Shown here in pieces: positions 23,949 through 34,192 of a stretch of DNA of 39,361 nucleotides. The translations under genes and the position numbers were made by a program. Position 1 is the first letter of the stretch, and every line of letters starts with the position of its first letter. Source of the stretch: Aquimarina litoralis (GTDB lineage: Bacteria > Bacteroidota > Bacteroidia > Flavobacteriales > Flavobacteriaceae); assembly GCF_019295435.1 (NCBI RefSeq), contig NZ_WEKL01000004.1, positions 13,272 through 52,632 of the forward strand, given 5' to 3'. The notes below the pieces were generated by a model. That model did no database searches. It was given only the letters and a program-made list of their open reading frames with translations, and was not told the DNA's origin.

Positions 23949-24653
23949 ATGAATAGGATAGATGAAATACCCGAATATTATGAAGATGCTCAATCGAAGG
24001 AGTTTGGTAAAAAAATATTATCTGTGGTACCTCATCTTCATCCATATGTAAAACATCGCATATATATTGCAGAAAGTACTGGCATCCTGCCCAGAAATAT
24101 GTATTGTTCTAATGGACTCATCGATGATGCTATTGTAAAGCTTTACAATGATGATCATCTGGACATTGCCATGGATAAGCTTTCTTTAGAGTTAAAATTA
24201 TTCAGAATTGCCGATCATCTAATTGATGAGTTATATAGTAAAGAAGGTTGGCATCAACGCTGTATTAGTACCAACTCTTTTTTAAAAGAAGAATTAAGCA
24301 AATTAGAAGAGCATTATACTTCTGAAGGTGATAGTGGACTGATCATGAATGAGGATTTAAACGATATTTCATATCATCAAAATCCTGAAAACAAGCAACT
24401 ATTTATTTATGATGATGCAGATTCTGCCATTTTAAAACTAATTGAATCTGAGGAATCATCTGATAACAAAAAACAAAAATTGTTAGGTAAATTTTATAGT
24501 TGGTTACCTTTAGAAACTTCTAAGATTATTGATTTGTTTGTTTTTGGGAAACTTAATTTTGAAGAAATCGCAAAAATTAAGGATATTAGTGCTAACGAAG
24601 TGAAAGAAATCATTATTGATGTAAGAAAGAGTTTTAGAAAAAATCTTATTTAA
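23949..24653 (+). CDS. Degenerate sigma-70-like protein, flavobacterial type
   Basis: This 234-residue cytoplasmic protein has no signal. The N-terminal half contains NMYCSNGLIDDAIVKLY, a segment I associate with flavobacterial proteins annotated as sigma-like, and an acidic stretch (about 125-170). The C-terminal 60 residues (SKIIDLFVFGKLNFEEIAKI onward, then a second basic helix ending RKSFRKNLI) look like the helix-turn-helix of sigma region 4. A canonical region 2 with -10 recognition residues is not obvious, so it may be an atypical ECF sigma factor or a sigma-derived regulator. It stands alone between tilS (divergent) and pabB (convergent, 18 bases away), with no anti-sigma gene. Confidence 0.6.
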   Translation: MNRIDEIPEYYEDAQSKEFGKKILSVVPHLHPYVKHRIYIAESTGILPRNMYCSNGLIDDAIVKLYNDDHLDIAMDKLSLELKLFRIADHLIDELYSKEGWHQRCISTNSFLKEELSKLEEHYTSEGDSGLIMNEDLNDISYHQNPENKQLFIYDDADSAILKLIESEESSDNKKQKLLGKFYSWLPLETSKIIDLFVFGKLNFEEIAKIKDISANEVKEIIIDVRKSFRKNLI

Positions 24654-24671
24654 TTATCCAGAAACCACTTA

Positions 24672-25979
24672 CTACACACCTTCTAATACTTCACGCATTG
24701 CTTTCGCTTTTAGTAAGCATTCTTCATATTCTTTATCTGGATCAGATTTTGCTGTAATTGCACCACCCACAGTATAAGAAATATACTGATTCTCTTCATT
24801 ATACAGAATACTTCGTATGACTACATTAAAATCAAAATCATTTTCTGGTGTAAAGTACCCAACCGCACCACTATAGAGTCCTCTTTTGGATTCTTCTAAC
24901 TCTTCAATAATTTTCATCGCAGAGATCTTTGGCGCACCTGTCATGCTTCCCATTGGAAATGTTGTTCTAATCACATCCACTGGAGAAGTATTAACTTCAA
25001 CATTAGAAACTACAGTAGATATCATTTGATGTACCTGCGGAAATGTATAAATTTTACACAACTCTTCGACTTTTACCGAACCTTTTAGTGCAGTTCTGGA
25101 AAGGTCATTCCTAACTAGATCGACAATCATAACATTCTCTGAACGCTCTTTTGGGTCATTCTCTAATGTCTTAATCAATCGCCTGTCTTTTTCGATATCT
25201 TTTGCTCTTTTTGCAGTACCCTTGATGGGTTGCGAAATGATTCTATTTCCTTCTTTTTTCAGATACCTTTCTGGAGAGGCAGAAAGCAAATATTGCTGAT
25301 TTCTTCTAAAAAATGTTGCAAAGGGCGGTTCAGAAATTTGATTCAAATGATGATATGTTTCTAAGGGAGCAATACAACTATTTTCTGCAAAAAATTCCTG
25401 ACAAAAGTTTGCTTCATAAATATCTCCTCGATGTATATGCTGAAGCATCTGTTCTATCTTTTGGCGATATACATCCTTAGTAATTCTTAAACTAATTTTG
25501 ATCTTTCCGCATGGATTATCCTCATCAGAAACTTTAATTGTAGTAGAAAATGTGTCTATTAGTTTTTGATCCTCTTCTATTTCATCATCTACCATCCTCA
25601 AATACTCAATCCTTAAAACATTACCTTTTAAGAAAAATATTTTTTTAGGTTGAAAAAAATATAAGTCAGGAAAGTCCAACCTGTCAAAATTCTTGGATAC
25701 TAAATTCTCAGTATCATTTTTCAGATCATAAGATAAATAACCAAAGATCCAATCCTTAGTTTGCTCTTGATATTCTTTTAATTTATCAAAACAAGAATAA
25801 TAATCGGTTTGTATTGAAGTAAAGGCATCTACTGCTAAAATAGCATCATAACTAGCATATTTCTGCTTATAATCATTGGAATCTAACCAGATAATTTCAT
25901 CAAACTGCTGAGCCCATTGTAATAGTTTAACCTTAAACTGAGATGGATTATCTAAAATATATGTTTTGGTAGTTCGCAC
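24672..25979 (-). CDS. pabB: Aminodeoxychorismate synthase component I
   Basis: This 435-residue chorismate-binding enzyme makes 4-amino-4-deoxychorismate for folate synthesis, using ammonia from a glutaminase subunit encoded elsewhere. The motif PIKGT marks PabB rather than anthranilate synthase (PIAGT). Also present are IVDLVRNDLSR and GSMTGAPK. The start is GTG at 25979, overlapping by one base the TAG stop of the FMN reductase gene upstream; there is no nearer ATG that keeps the N-terminal domain. The coupled arrangement suggests the two genes are co-translated, though a functional link is not evident. Confidence 0.9.
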   Translation of the reverse strand: MRTTKTYILDNPSQFKVKLLQWAQQFDEIIWLDSNDYKQKYASYDAILAVDAFTSIQTDYYSCFDKLKEYQEQTKDWIFGYLSYDLKNDTENLVSKNFDRLDFPDLYFFQPKKIFFLKGNVLRIEYLRMVDDEIEEDQKLIDTFSTTIKVSDEDNPCGKIKISLRITKDVYRQKIEQMLQHIHRGDIYEANFCQEFFAENSCIAPLETYHHLNQISEPPFATFFRRNQQYLLSASPERYLKKEGNRIISQPIKGTAKRAKDIEKDRRLIKTLENDPKERSENVMIVDLVRNDLSRTALKGSVKVEELCKIYTFPQVHQMISTVVSNVEVNTSPVDVIRTTFPMGSMTGAPKISAMKIIEELEESKRGLYSGAVGYFTPENDFDFNVVIRSILYNEENQYISYTVGGAITAKSDPDKEYEECLLKAKAMREVLEGV

Positions 25980-26521
25980 TAATTATTAATCTGATGCGCA
26001 AAAGTACTCAGAACTTCTTTCAATCCCAACAAAAGTGTTTCATCCTTAACAGTATTATCTTCTGCAGAAAAATTAGCATGGAATGAAGGAAAACTAAAAC
26101 TTTCTACAATCTCACCACCAAATCTGGGAAATACATTTTTCGCATATTCTAAAGCGGTTAAACCACCTCGTTGTCCTGGTGATGTACTCATTAATAATAT
26201 CTTTTTTCCTGCTAAAAAATTACGATCTATTCTAGATAGCCAATCGACAGTATTTTTAAAAAAAGCACTTAAGCTACCATTATGTTCATTGACGGATATA
26301 ATCAATGCGTCTGCTTCAGAAATCTCTTGTTTTAGACCAAGCGCCATTCCAGGAAATCCATTCTCTTTTTCTTCATCTTCGCTATACATAGGTACAGGAT
26401 AATTAACCAATTTTAATATTTTAATTTTGTGTTCCGTAATTTCGGAAGATACATACTCTATAAGCTTTTGATTAATAGAAGTACTGCTGTTAGAACCAGC
26501 AAATGCGAGAATATTTTTCAT
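25979..26521 (-). CDS. NAD(P)H-dependent FMN reductase
   Basis: This 180-residue flavodoxin-fold oxidoreductase has an N-terminal phosphate-binding loop GSNSSTSINQKL (residues 9-20), the segment SVNEHNGSLSAFFKNTVDWL that contacts flavin, and SPGQRGG. Family members reduce FMN or quinones using NAD(P)H in the cytoplasm. It is upstream of pabB with a one-base overlap. Length is normal. The exact electron acceptor cannot be told. Confidence 0.88.
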   Translation of the reverse strand: MKNILAFAGSNSSTSINQKLIEYVSSEITEHKIKILKLVNYPVPMYSEDEEKENGFPGMALGLKQEISEADALIISVNEHNGSLSAFFKNTVDWLSRIDRNFLAGKKILLMSTSPGQRGGLTALEYAKNVFPRFGGEIVESFSFPSFHANFSAEDNTVKDETLLLGLKEVLSTFAHQINN

Positions 26522-26737
26522 CTGTTATATTTTACTATTTCTTTAATTATCAGATGGAATCACTATATAATTACATTGGTAGATATCAATCTAATCGATA
26601 TAGCTTATTTCATTGATGATTTATGTTTTGGTTCAAAAATAGTCAAAAACAATAGGGTTACAAAACCTAGAAAACACAAGTCTTTTTACTACTTCTACAT
26701 AATAAAACTGAAGGCTATTTCTAATAAAGATGATCAT

Positions 26738-27454
26738 TTAAAATTTAATTTCTTCAAATAATAAATTTAAAATTTCTTCATCACCTTCGAACTGTTTTTT
26801 AAAATTATAAGATACTCTCTTGTAAGGATTATAGCCTAATTCAACTAACTTTCTATTACGAAATTCATTTACAAATCTATAGATCATAAATTGACGCTTT
26901 CCTTGAGTATCTTTAAGGTATTCTTGTATTTGAGAAGACAGTGGTTTTCTCCATTGCATGGCGGTTAATAGATCTGCTCTTTTTAACTCATCTAATCCTG
27001 GTGAGTTTTTAAGTTGTTTGATATATTTTTCAGAATACCAATCTTTTTCAAATAAACCTATCCATGCGGGCAATTTATTACCTTGAAAATCTTTTTCTAA
27101 AGATTCGATTGAATCTCCTTTCAAAACTGTGGTTATTTTCAAAACATTAGCATTGGATTGTGCGATATGTAGGATCGCATATTGTGGTTTCCTAAGTTTA
27201 TTATATACGACAAAATGATCTTTATCAAGTTTTTTCCGAATCCATAAGGTAGAAACATTTTTAGCATCATCTGAATTGAACGGTGATCTATAAACTATTT
27301 TATCTTCTAAGAGTTCACAACTTATCATTTCTCCTTCTGTAGTATATGAATACCATATGCTACTATCATTAGTATTGTTTCCTTCTTGCGCGTTTATGAA
27401 TAGGGAGAAACAAATCAAAACTGCAACCATTAAAAATTTAATTTTACTCATCAT
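26738..27454 (-). CDS. Secreted protein of unknown function
   Basis: This 238-residue protein has a clear signal peptide (about 1-22, FLMVAVLICFSLFINAQ). A second ATG three bases downstream (27451) is equally possible. The mature part is charged and contains GELVxx-like strands early (MISCELLEDKIVYRSPFNSD) and a helical C-terminus (FMIYRFVNEFRNRKLVELGY). I recognise no domain. It is a single gene between the FMN reductase (216 bases on) and the large T9SS protein; the hairpin at 27579-27623 isolates it from the latter. It is probably periplasmic or outer-membrane associated. Confidence 0.75.
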   Translation of the reverse strand: MMSKIKFLMVAVLICFSLFINAQEGNNTNDSSIWYSYTTEGEMISCELLEDKIVYRSPFNSDDAKNVSTLWIRKKLDKDHFVVYNKLRKPQYAILHIAQSNANVLKITTVLKGDSIESLEKDFQGNKLPAWIGLFEKDWYSEKYIKQLKNSPGLDELKRADLLTAMQWRKPLSSQIQEYLKDTQGKRQFMIYRFVNEFRNRKLVELGYNPYKRVSYNFKKQFEGDEEILNLLFEEIKF

Positions 27455-27578
27455 TTCTATTTTTGAATGTATTCATGATATATCTCAATTGTTAGTTAAC
27501 ATAGGAACGCTATAGTAAACATTTTATATTACTTTTTCGTCCTTGCGTAGTAATGGAACTATTTTTATACATCAAAAA

Positions 27579-27623
27579 AGATTACCCATTCTAAGTTTAT
27601 GGCAACTTAAAACAGGTAATCTT
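27579..27623 (-). terminator. Terminator of the large T9SS protein gene
   Basis: AAGATTACC (27579-27587) pairs with GGTAATCTT (27615-27623) around an inner pair TAAGTT/AACTTA. On the - strand it is followed by TTTTTTGAT. It begins 34 bases after the stop codon at 27657. Confidence 0.65.
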
Positions 27624-27656
27624 CGCGGTAAAAAAATACGATGAATATAATTTTTA

Positions 27657-30600
27657 TCAGTAAATCATAAAACTGCCGACATATCTAGTTGATTGGTCTC
27701 CGATAATAATATATCTATATACTCCTGGACTTAAATTCTTAGGTCTAAAAGTTATCGTGTTGCCTGCATTTACCTGAACTTCTTGTTCTTCTTGCACTAC
27801 TTTTCCAAGTACATCTATAACTGATATTTTAACTTTACCTGTTAATGTCTCAGGAAGTTTAATCGATGTTGTTGTGCGGAATGGATTTGGATAGTTCATA
27901 ACGCTATTAGCTACTTCAACTTCTTCCTGAATCTCATGTTCTTCAACACCTAATACTTCTGCATTCGTAAAGGCTACATTTGTAATATTTATCTCAAACG
28001 ACTCGAAGTTTTGATAATTTCCTTGTACGGAGAACACTACACTTCTTAAATCTGTTACCTCTACACTATTTCCTTGTCCATTTACAAAATCAGAGAAAGC
28101 AATAGTATGTGTACCGTTTGCATCGCCTGCATTGATTGTATATCTCAATCTATCATTCCAATCAATAAGATCCTTAGTTACTAAAACTACTTCAATATTG
28201 TTATCGACATTCATCTCAAATTGTAATGCATTATAAGATGTTACATTTAGTGTGCGATCTCCACCTAGAATATTTCTGAAGATATTCATGGTCTCTTTCA
28301 CTTCTCCTGTAACTGAAATACCTCTTTCTACAGCGTAGTTTTCAGTATCTTCTGTACTATCAGCTTGAGCAATGTTAAATTGGCTAACACTAGCTCCATT
28401 TGGATCATAGTCTAATCCCCAAGGACCATCTGCTAAGTATAAAGCATCTGATTTATCATTTACAGTAATTTCAAATCCAATATCAAACAAATGTCCGGTA
28501 TCTATGGTTACTCTTTCATTATAAGCTCCTGATAAGGATACTGAAGTTATCATTAATTCTTCTTCAGACAATTCTGTTGCTCTTCTATTTCCTCTGAAAT
28601 CAAACGTGGTAACCTGATTTTTGTTGATAATATCTAATACTATTTTTCCATCTTTATAAGATCCTTGTTGAACAAATACCTCAGGAATATCTGCAGAAAT
28701 GAATGTTTTTCCTAAGCCCTTCTCTTCTCTTAGTCTATCTATAATAGTATTTGCAATATTCACTACTTGTGGGATTGAACCTCCCCAGATTTGGAAGTTT
28801 AAATAATCTCCTGAAGGGTATTGATCTATATTCCAAAGGCTATATAACTCATTCTGAAATTCATCCAAACGAACTGAAAAATGTAATGCTTGTTCTAATT
28901 CACCAGTAGCTCTTCGTATTTTAGTATTCACTAATTCAAAGTCTCGAACACTTATCGTTCTGATATCTTCTAAAATTGAACCATTAAGTCGATCACAAAT
29001 TATTTTAGAATGGTCATAGATAGAACCTTTTGTAGCTGTTGCTAAACCTACTCCTACTCTACTTTCATCAATATAGTAATCAATAGAAAATACTGAAGAT
29101 GCATTTGTAATCCCAATTAAATCATCTGGAGTAGACACATAAGAACTTTCAACACCTGTTGCTCCTGTTTCAGGAAAATAAACACTTAAGTCTACATCAC
29201 TTTTAGCTATCTTATAAGAACGTCCTTTCTTAAACTTTTTCTGTAATTCCTTTTTATTGTAAACTCTGTTCGTTTTTGATCTTGTAAAATTTCTTTTGGC
29301 TATTAAACTGGCTAGATCTCCATTACTTTCAAGACCTCCATCATTCCCTGAAGAAACTTCTCCTTCTTCTTCTAAGTCAGGAATATTATTTGTTCTGATT
29401 GATGAATATTGACCTACTGTAATACAGAATAACAAATCATTAAAGTCATTATCTGATGCTGGATAGTCTCTTCTTACGTCTTCAAAGCCTAGGATTACAA
29501 CCTCTTTTTCGTCATCTTTTAATAGTACATTTTGTGGTCTTAATGACTCGTCACATGAAGGATTAAACTCTGATTGAGAATACAATTGCCATAATCCTTC
29601 ATTTACTACATCTGTATTCCAAGCATCTGCTAATATCACCCATCCAATACCTGTATTGGCTGAAAAAGTTCCTAAATCCACAGTATTTCCACTAGCTAAT
29701 CCACCACCACTTCCGGTTGCAGAAGTATTAGGTACGATCACCGTAATATCTTCTGGATCAGGCGCTTCTGTTAAAGGGCTATTAATATCATACGTATAAT
29801 ATCCTAAAACGTTATTATAGCCTGTATTTTCGCTTATGAAAGTTATAGCTACATTGGTTGATTGCTCTACAATGATATCAGTGTCATACCCTCCATAAAT
29901 ATAATTTGGATTTCTCTCAGCTACTGAATTCCCCTCTGGTAAGGCATTATCTATTTTGGTTAAAATATCAGCATCTACATTAATATCTGCTACTAAATAG
30001 TCTGGAACTCCAAACACATCGTAAGTACCTTGGTATTGATATCTTTCTACGATACTAGCGATTGGGAAACTACTAGAATTTTGGCCTCCGTTTGAAGAAT
30101 CAAAAACTGTATCTGTAATATCGAAATTATCATCTAATCCATCCTGATCCGTATCACTATTCGCAGGTAGTGTATTAGCTATTCCATCATTGTTTGTATC
30201 ATAAGCGTCAACCGTATCTAATATTCCATCATTGTTAGAATCTGTATCTAGGAAATCAGGAGTATCCGTATTATCTGTATTCTGGTATCCTTGAGGAGTT
30301 CCTCCCTGATCAGGATCAAACGCATCATCAATACCGTCTCTATCCTGATCCAAACCTGATAAACTTATAAAGTTTTGACTATCCTGACCTTCTATAAGAT
30401 CAATAATCCCATCTTGATCAGAGTCTATATCAAATGGATCATAAATTAAGTCTCCATCTGCATCATCTGGATAAAAAATAACGCCAGTTTGATCTACATC
30501 TACGATATCTGCAATTCCATCTAAATCAGAATCTTGAAAACCTGTATCTTCATTATTAAATAATCCATCACCATTTGTATCATAACTTCCTAAACCTGCT

Positions 30601-31628
30601 TCAACAATATCATAGATCCCGTCATTGTCACTATCCAAATCCAATACATTTGGAATACCATCTCTGTCTATATCAAATGCTACCGAAACACCACCGTTAC
30701 AAGTACTACCAAAATCTTCATCTAAGTAATTAAAAATACCATCTCCGTCATCATCTCCATAAGGATCAATTCCTCCACCTTCTACTAAATCAGGGATACC
30801 ATCACCATCAGTATCCTTATCAAATGGATCTAGTACTTCGTCACCATCCGCATCAATTGGAGAAACTCCAGCAGCACATTTAAATCCATCATTTTGATTG
30901 GTTACATCTGTATTATTAAGTAAAGTTGCATATGGTGCTGCTCCTTCATAGTCATTCACCAAATGTAAACCTCCTTTATTACTAGACACGTATAATCTAT
31001 TGCTTGTATCTGTATAACAAGCTCCAAATGTATCATTAGGTAAATCAGTTACATCTTTAGAACTAAAAACAGGTGTTGAAGTAGATAAGTCCCATTTATA
31101 TACATCACCTCTACTACCTCCATATAGGTTTCCATTGATAAAAACGATATCTGCACATGTATTAGGTGATGCCTGATTTGCTACTACAATCTCGAAAGTT
31201 GGTGCAGAAGATCCATCATAACTTTGAAGATTTACGATTTTATGGAAAGATTGTCTTCCTTGATTATTCTGAAAAACCCACAAATTACCTTGGTCATCGA
31301 CATCTGCTGCATAACCACCTCCAAAATCAACTCCTCCATTAGGTGCTACTGCTCCAAGATCAACAACTTGATCTGTTCCAATTCTTAATAGATGCCTATC
31401 GCTACTTCGTATAGCATATAAGAAATCATCTACAGTATTATATCCTCCAGCGTTATAGCTTGGAGTAGTATGTAAAGGATCCGAATAGGTTCCTGTAACA
31501 GGATCATATGATCTCAGAGATCCTGAGATTACTTGGTAAAATTTTGCTTCATTACAGTCAAAAGGTTGCTGACCATAAGCGAAGTTCATCGCAACAAATG
31601 ATAATATAAATAGTAATATTTTTTTCAT
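27657..31628 (-). CDS. T9SS-exported multi-domain surface protein (TSP3, DUF4114)
   Basis: This 1323-residue protein has a signal peptide (about 1-19, ending AYGQ). Residues about 20-250 form propeller-like repeats ([23 protein letters not shown]). About 257-510 is a run of Asp-rich calcium-binding thrombospondin type 3-like repeats ([27 protein letters not shown]). A DUF4114-like domain at about 600-735 ends with the hallmark [14 protein letters not shown] long region that I do not recognise follows. The C-terminal 80 residues (from about 1243, NYPNPF...[11 protein letters not shown]...SPGVYRYII) are a type IX secretion sorting tail. It is therefore exported to the cell surface or medium, probably as an adhesin or calcium-stabilised surface protein. 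It is monocistronic. Confidence 0.88.
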   Translation of the reverse strand: MKKILLFILSFVAMNFAYGQQPFDCNEAKFYQVISGSLRSYDPVTGTYSDPLHTTPSYNAGGYNTVDDFLYAIRSSDRHLLRIGTDQVVDLGAVAPNGGVDFGGGYAADVDDQGNLWVFQNNQGRQSFHKIVNLQSYDGSSAPTFEIVVANQASPNTCADIVFINGNLYGGSRGDVYKWDLSTSTPVFSSKDVTDLPNDTFGACYTDTSNRLYVSSNKGGLHLVNDYEGAAPYATLLNNTDVTNQNDGFKCAAGVSPIDADGDEVLDPFDKDTDGDGIPDLVEGGGIDPYGDDDGDGIFNYLDEDFGSTCNGGVSVAFDIDRDGIPNVLDLDSDNDGIYDIVEAGLGSYDTNGDGLFNNEDTGFQDSDLDGIADIVDVDQTGVIFYPDDADGDLIYDPFDIDSDQDGIIDLIEGQDSQNFISLSGLDQDRDGIDDAFDPDQGGTPQGYQNTDNTDTPDFLDTDSNNDGILDTVDAYDTNNDGIANTLPANSDTDQDGLDDNFDITDTVFDSSNGGQNSSSFPIASIVERYQYQGTYDVFGVPDYLVADINVDADILTKIDNALPEGNSVAERNPNYIYGGYDTDIIVEQSTNVAITFISENTGYNNVLGYYTYDINSPLTEAPDPEDITVIVPNTSATGSGGGLASGNTVDLGTFSANTGIGWVILADAWNTDVVNEGLWQLYSQSEFNPSCDESLRPQNVLLKDDEKEVVILGFEDVRRDYPASDNDFNDLLFCITVGQYSSIRTNNIPDLEEEGEVSSGNDGGLESNGDLASLIAKRNFTRSKTNRVYNKKELQKKFKKGRSYKIAKSDVDLSVYFPETGATGVESSYVSTPDDLIGITNASSVFSIDYYIDESRVGVGLATATKGSIYDHSKIICDRLNGSILEDIRTISVRDFELVNTKIRRATGELEQALHFSVRLDEFQNELYSLWNIDQYPSGDYLNFQIWGGSIPQVVNIANTIIDRLREEKGLGKTFISADIPEVFVQQGSYKDGKIVLDIINKNQVTTFDFRGNRRATELSEEELMITSVSLSGAYNERVTIDTGHLFDIGFEITVNDKSDALYLADGPWGLDYDPNGASVSQFNIAQADSTEDTENYAVERGISVTGEVKETMNIFRNILGGDRTLNVTSYNALQFEMNVDNNIEVVLVTKDLIDWNDRLRYTINAGDANGTHTIAFSDFVNGQGNSVEVTDLRSVVFSVQGNYQNFESFEINITNVAFTNAEVLGVEEHEIQEEVEVANSVMNYPNPFRTTTSIKLPETLTGKVKISVIDVLGKVVQEEQEVQVNAGNTITFRPKNLSPGVYRYIIIGDQSTRYVGSFMIY

Positions 31629-31646
31629 GGAAAATAGGGGATTATA

Positions 31647-31695
31647 TCATCGATTTCTTAGTATATCGTACATACTATGTACCAACTTCATCGAT
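31647..31695 (-). promoter_or_regulatory. Nested palindromes upstream of the T9SS protein gene
   Basis: GTACAT-ACT-ATGTAC (31668-31682) is a perfect inverted repeat. It is flanked by two direct copies of TCATCGAT (31647-31654 and 31688-31695). The block ends 19 bases upstream of the start codon. It may be an operator; no promoter consensus was recognised. Confidence 0.4.
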
Positions 31696-31788
31696 GGATA
31701 AAATATTTATTAGTTTATAAGAATATATTGTTATTGGTTTACTAAAGGTTTATTCCAAACCCATCAGTAATTTTTGGAAATAAAGTAG

Positions 31789-32607
31789 TTATTTAGCCAT
31801 AGACATTTGAGGTTGAGGGATAAATGTTGGTTCTGTAACAGCCTCCATTGGCTTTTTGGTTGTCTTAAGGCTGAAGTAATTCATCCATATCAACATTAAG
31901 TTCATTGGGATTAAAATAGAATCTTTTAAGGTTATCTTAGATCCTTCAACTTCTACCCAATTATCAAGAGGTTCTTCACTAATCGAATTTAAAAGGTTTT
32001 TAACACCGACTTGTTTTTTTAACCTTAGAAAGATCTCGATATCAAATAACCATCTGCTAATAAATTTTTTGTTGTAGATATTCCCAATGATTTCCTTCTT
32101 AAAAACTTTAGCACCACATTGGGTATCTTTAATAGGTAATTGTAGAATAAACTGTATGAAAAAACCCACAAAATTAGATAATAAATTTCTAACAAAACTT
32201 CTTTCAATTCCGTCTGATTTTTCGGCCTTTCTAGAGCCGAAAACCATTGTTAAATTATTATGTTTATTCAATTTTTGGGTTAAATTGTCTAATTCTTCTA
32301 ATGAAGTAGATAAATCTGCATCTAAAAATGCTACATTATCGATAAATGATAAAGAATTTAAAAAGTTCGCTCCTGTTTGAACTGCCGTAGCTTTTCCCTG
32401 ATTTTCTTCTAAATCAATTACGTAAATTTTCTCTTCGTTTGTTTCTTTAAGTTGATGTAGCATCTCTGAAGTCTTGTCTGTGCTACCATCGTTCACAAAG
32501 CATAAATAATAGTTGTTGTTTTTGTTTAAAAAGTTGCTAAATTTTTCTGTTTCCAGCCTGTTGTACTCATTGTAAGCTGGGATAATAATTCCAGTTCTTT
32601 TAATCAT
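31789..32607 (-). CDS. Glycosyltransferase family 2 (dolichyl-phosphate glucosyltransferase-like)
   Basis: This 272-residue cytoplasmic enzyme has a GT-A fold. N-terminal IIIPAYNEYNRL, nucleotide-binding VNDGSTDKT and the metal-binding FLDADLS (DxD) are followed by CGAKVFKK and SRWLFDIEIFLRL. This pattern is typical of polyprenyl-phosphate glycosyltransferases related to ALG5. One or two weakly hydrophobic segments near 140-165 and 230-250 may contact the membrane. It probably charges undecaprenyl phosphate with a sugar for surface glycan or protein glycosylation. It is monocistronic. The sugar is unknown. Confidence 0.88.
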   Translation of the reverse strand: MIKRTGIIIPAYNEYNRLETEKFSNFLNKNNNYYLCFVNDGSTDKTSEMLHQLKETNEEKIYVIDLEENQGKATAVQTGANFLNSLSFIDNVAFLDADLSTSLEELDNLTQKLNKHNNLTMVFGSRKAEKSDGIERSFVRNLLSNFVGFFIQFILQLPIKDTQCGAKVFKKEIIGNIYNKKFISRWLFDIEIFLRLKKQVGVKNLLNSISEEPLDNWVEVEGSKITLKDSILIPMNLMLIWMNYFSLKTTKKPMEAVTEPTFIPQPQMSMAK

Positions 32608-33290
32608 CGTATTTTAGTTTTGATATACTCTATAAATCTTTGTTTAAATAAGATTCATAAAGCTAAGAGAACAGTTGTTGTTTATATTGATATAAAGTTC
32701 TCTGTGGTTCATAATTTCTTCTGGGGCTTTCCTGAAGATTAAATCACTTTTTTGCTAGTATTGAGCTCTGATTACCAGCACATTGTAAAAGTACTTCAAA
32801 CTTAAGTTAGTAGAATACGGTAAAACCGCAATTGTTTTACGCTATGTTAAAAAAATGTGCATTTCATCGGATTTTTATGCATTTAACGGTTTTTTTAACA
32901 CGCTTTAACACGAAAAAAAAGTTTTCACATCACAACGATATTGAAATATACTAGTAATAAAATTTATAATTTTTAAAAATTAAGGGGAAAAAGCCCCATT
33001 AAAACACAATTTAATTGAGGGAAAAATCCACTTTTTTACTTTTTTCTACTCACAAAAGGAAAAAATCATACTATTTCTGAAAATTATTACCTAATAATGA
33101 CCTTCTAATTCATACGTTTTTGAATAAATAAAAACCTGCATAACACATTAAGGGTTTTTATACCAGAACATTAAAGCTTCAGATACGAAAAAAGGAATAT
33201 AAAAAAATGACTATACAGTATTTATTTATTGAAGATGATATCTTTTTAAAGATAGATTACCAAATACATTTACTTATATCGTAGCATAAA
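32608..33290. other. Long AT-rich intergenic region
   Basis: Nearly 700 bases without a credible gene lie here between the GT2 start and tRNA-Pro. It includes GTAAAAC/GTTTTAC (32820-32840) and a loose inverted repeat with outer arms GTTAAAAAAA (32846-32855) and TTTTTTTAAC (32890-32899). It may hold the GT2 promoter or a small RNA. I cannot support either from sequence alone. Confidence 0.5.
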
Positions 33291-33321
33291 AAAATCCAAC
33301 TACATGCTGTAGTTGGATTTT
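33291..33321 (-). terminator. Terminator of tRNA-Pro
   Basis: A perfect 14-bp stem (AAAATCCAACTACA / TGTAGTTGGATTTT) has the loop TGC, and a run of T follows on the - strand. It starts two bases after the tRNA 3' end. Confidence 0.85.
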
Positions 33322-33323
33322 GT

Positions 33324-33397
33324 CGGGGTGGCAGGATTCGAACCTGCGACCTCCGCGTCCCAAACGCGGCGCGATAACCGGGCTACGCTACACCCCG
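33324..33397 (-). tRNA. tRNA-Pro (anticodon UGG)
   Basis: The reverse complement starts CGGGGTGTAGCG and folds as a full cloverleaf. The acceptor stem is CGGGGTG/CACCCCG, the D-arm is GCCCGGTTATCGCGC-like, and the anticodon stem CCGCG/CGCGG encloses the loop TTTGGGA (anticodon TGG). The T-arm is GCAGGTTCGAATCCTGC. It is 74 nt without encoded CCA. Confidence 0.97.
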
Positions 33398-33466
33398 ATA
33401 AGGTTACCCTTTTGCGGGTGCAAATATAAATAAACTCTTTTATTAAAACCTACTATTTTTTTAGTT

Positions 33467-34084
33467 TTATTTCAATAATCGCTTTAACTGTAGTGATAGT
33501 AGATACCCAAGCTTATTATAGCATTCTCTTATTCGTTCGATATCTCCAAATTCTCCATAAGCATAATTCCCTATAACCTTTGGAGCTTGAGTCGCGTATA
33601 TTTCAGTGTTCTGATCTGACGTTTTTACAAATCGCAATGTCGTTTCGAGTTTCCCTTCTTCTCGTCCTACACTCGCAGACCCTCCATATCCTGTATATAT
33701 CCAATCGGCTTCAACAATTAATGTATAGTCTGTTTCTTCCTCAGTGGCTACAAACTTCAAATCACTATATTTTTCAACTCTTTCATTTAATCCTGTAAGA
33801 AAGGCATCTCTCCAAGTTTCTTTTTTGGCTATTTGATATGTTTGGTACCACTTATCGCCATTACCATTATCTTTTCGATCATATTTCTTTTTCATATTCT
33901 CTATAAACTCTTTTTCAGGATGTAAACTATATATAATAAGGTCTTCAGGAAATGTAAGTTTTACGGCCACCTTAGTTTCTTCTTTTAAAAAAGCAAGTTT
34001 CTTTTTATCTATTTTAATTCGCTGTCCAAATGAAGTTGTTGTTGATATTACTATTAGTAATAGGAATAATACTTTTCTGTGCAT
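33467..34084 (-). CDS. Secreted protein of unknown function
   Basis: This 205-residue protein has a signal peptide (about 1-20, KVLFLLLIVISTTTSFGQ). The mature part alternates charged strands (EETDYTLIVEADWIYTGYGG, ETTLRFVKTSD), which suggests a beta-rich periplasmic domain, and ends in a basic helix. I do not recognise a family. It is divergent from the TonB receptor gene (108 bases between starts), so a shared control region is possible. tRNA-Pro lies downstream. Confidence 0.75.
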   Translation of the reverse strand: MHRKVLFLLLIVISTTTSFGQRIKIDKKKLAFLKEETKVAVKLTFPEDLIIYSLHPEKEFIENMKKKYDRKDNGNGDKWYQTYQIAKKETWRDAFLTGLNERVEKYSDLKFVATEEETDYTLIVEADWIYTGYGGSASVGREEGKLETTLRFVKTSDQNTEIYATQAPKVIGNYAYGEFGDIERIRECYNKLGYLLSLQLKRLLK

Positions 34085-34192
34085 TTAATAATCTGTTTTT
34101 TGATTTACGTTTTTTGATTCTCGTGCAATTATAAGTTATTTTTAAGAACCCCTACATAATTTGTTTCCGATATTTGATCAAAACTTTGTCTT

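Noticed and set aside
26429-26761. 110-codon + strand frame between the FMN reductase and the secreted unknown
   Set aside because: It overlaps the reductase start and runs through AT-rich spacer; no motif.
30100-30860. Repetitive DNA that could be taken for a repeat array
   Set aside because: It is coding sequence for Asp-rich TSP3 repeats, irregular in length and in frame; not CRISPR.
31789-32607. GT2 gene as part of a polysaccharide cluster
   Set aside because: No other glycan genes flank it; it stands alone between the T9SS protein and tRNA-Pro.
33324-33397. tRNA-Pro as attachment site of an integrated element
   Set aside because: No integrase or repeated tRNA 3' end was found within the window.
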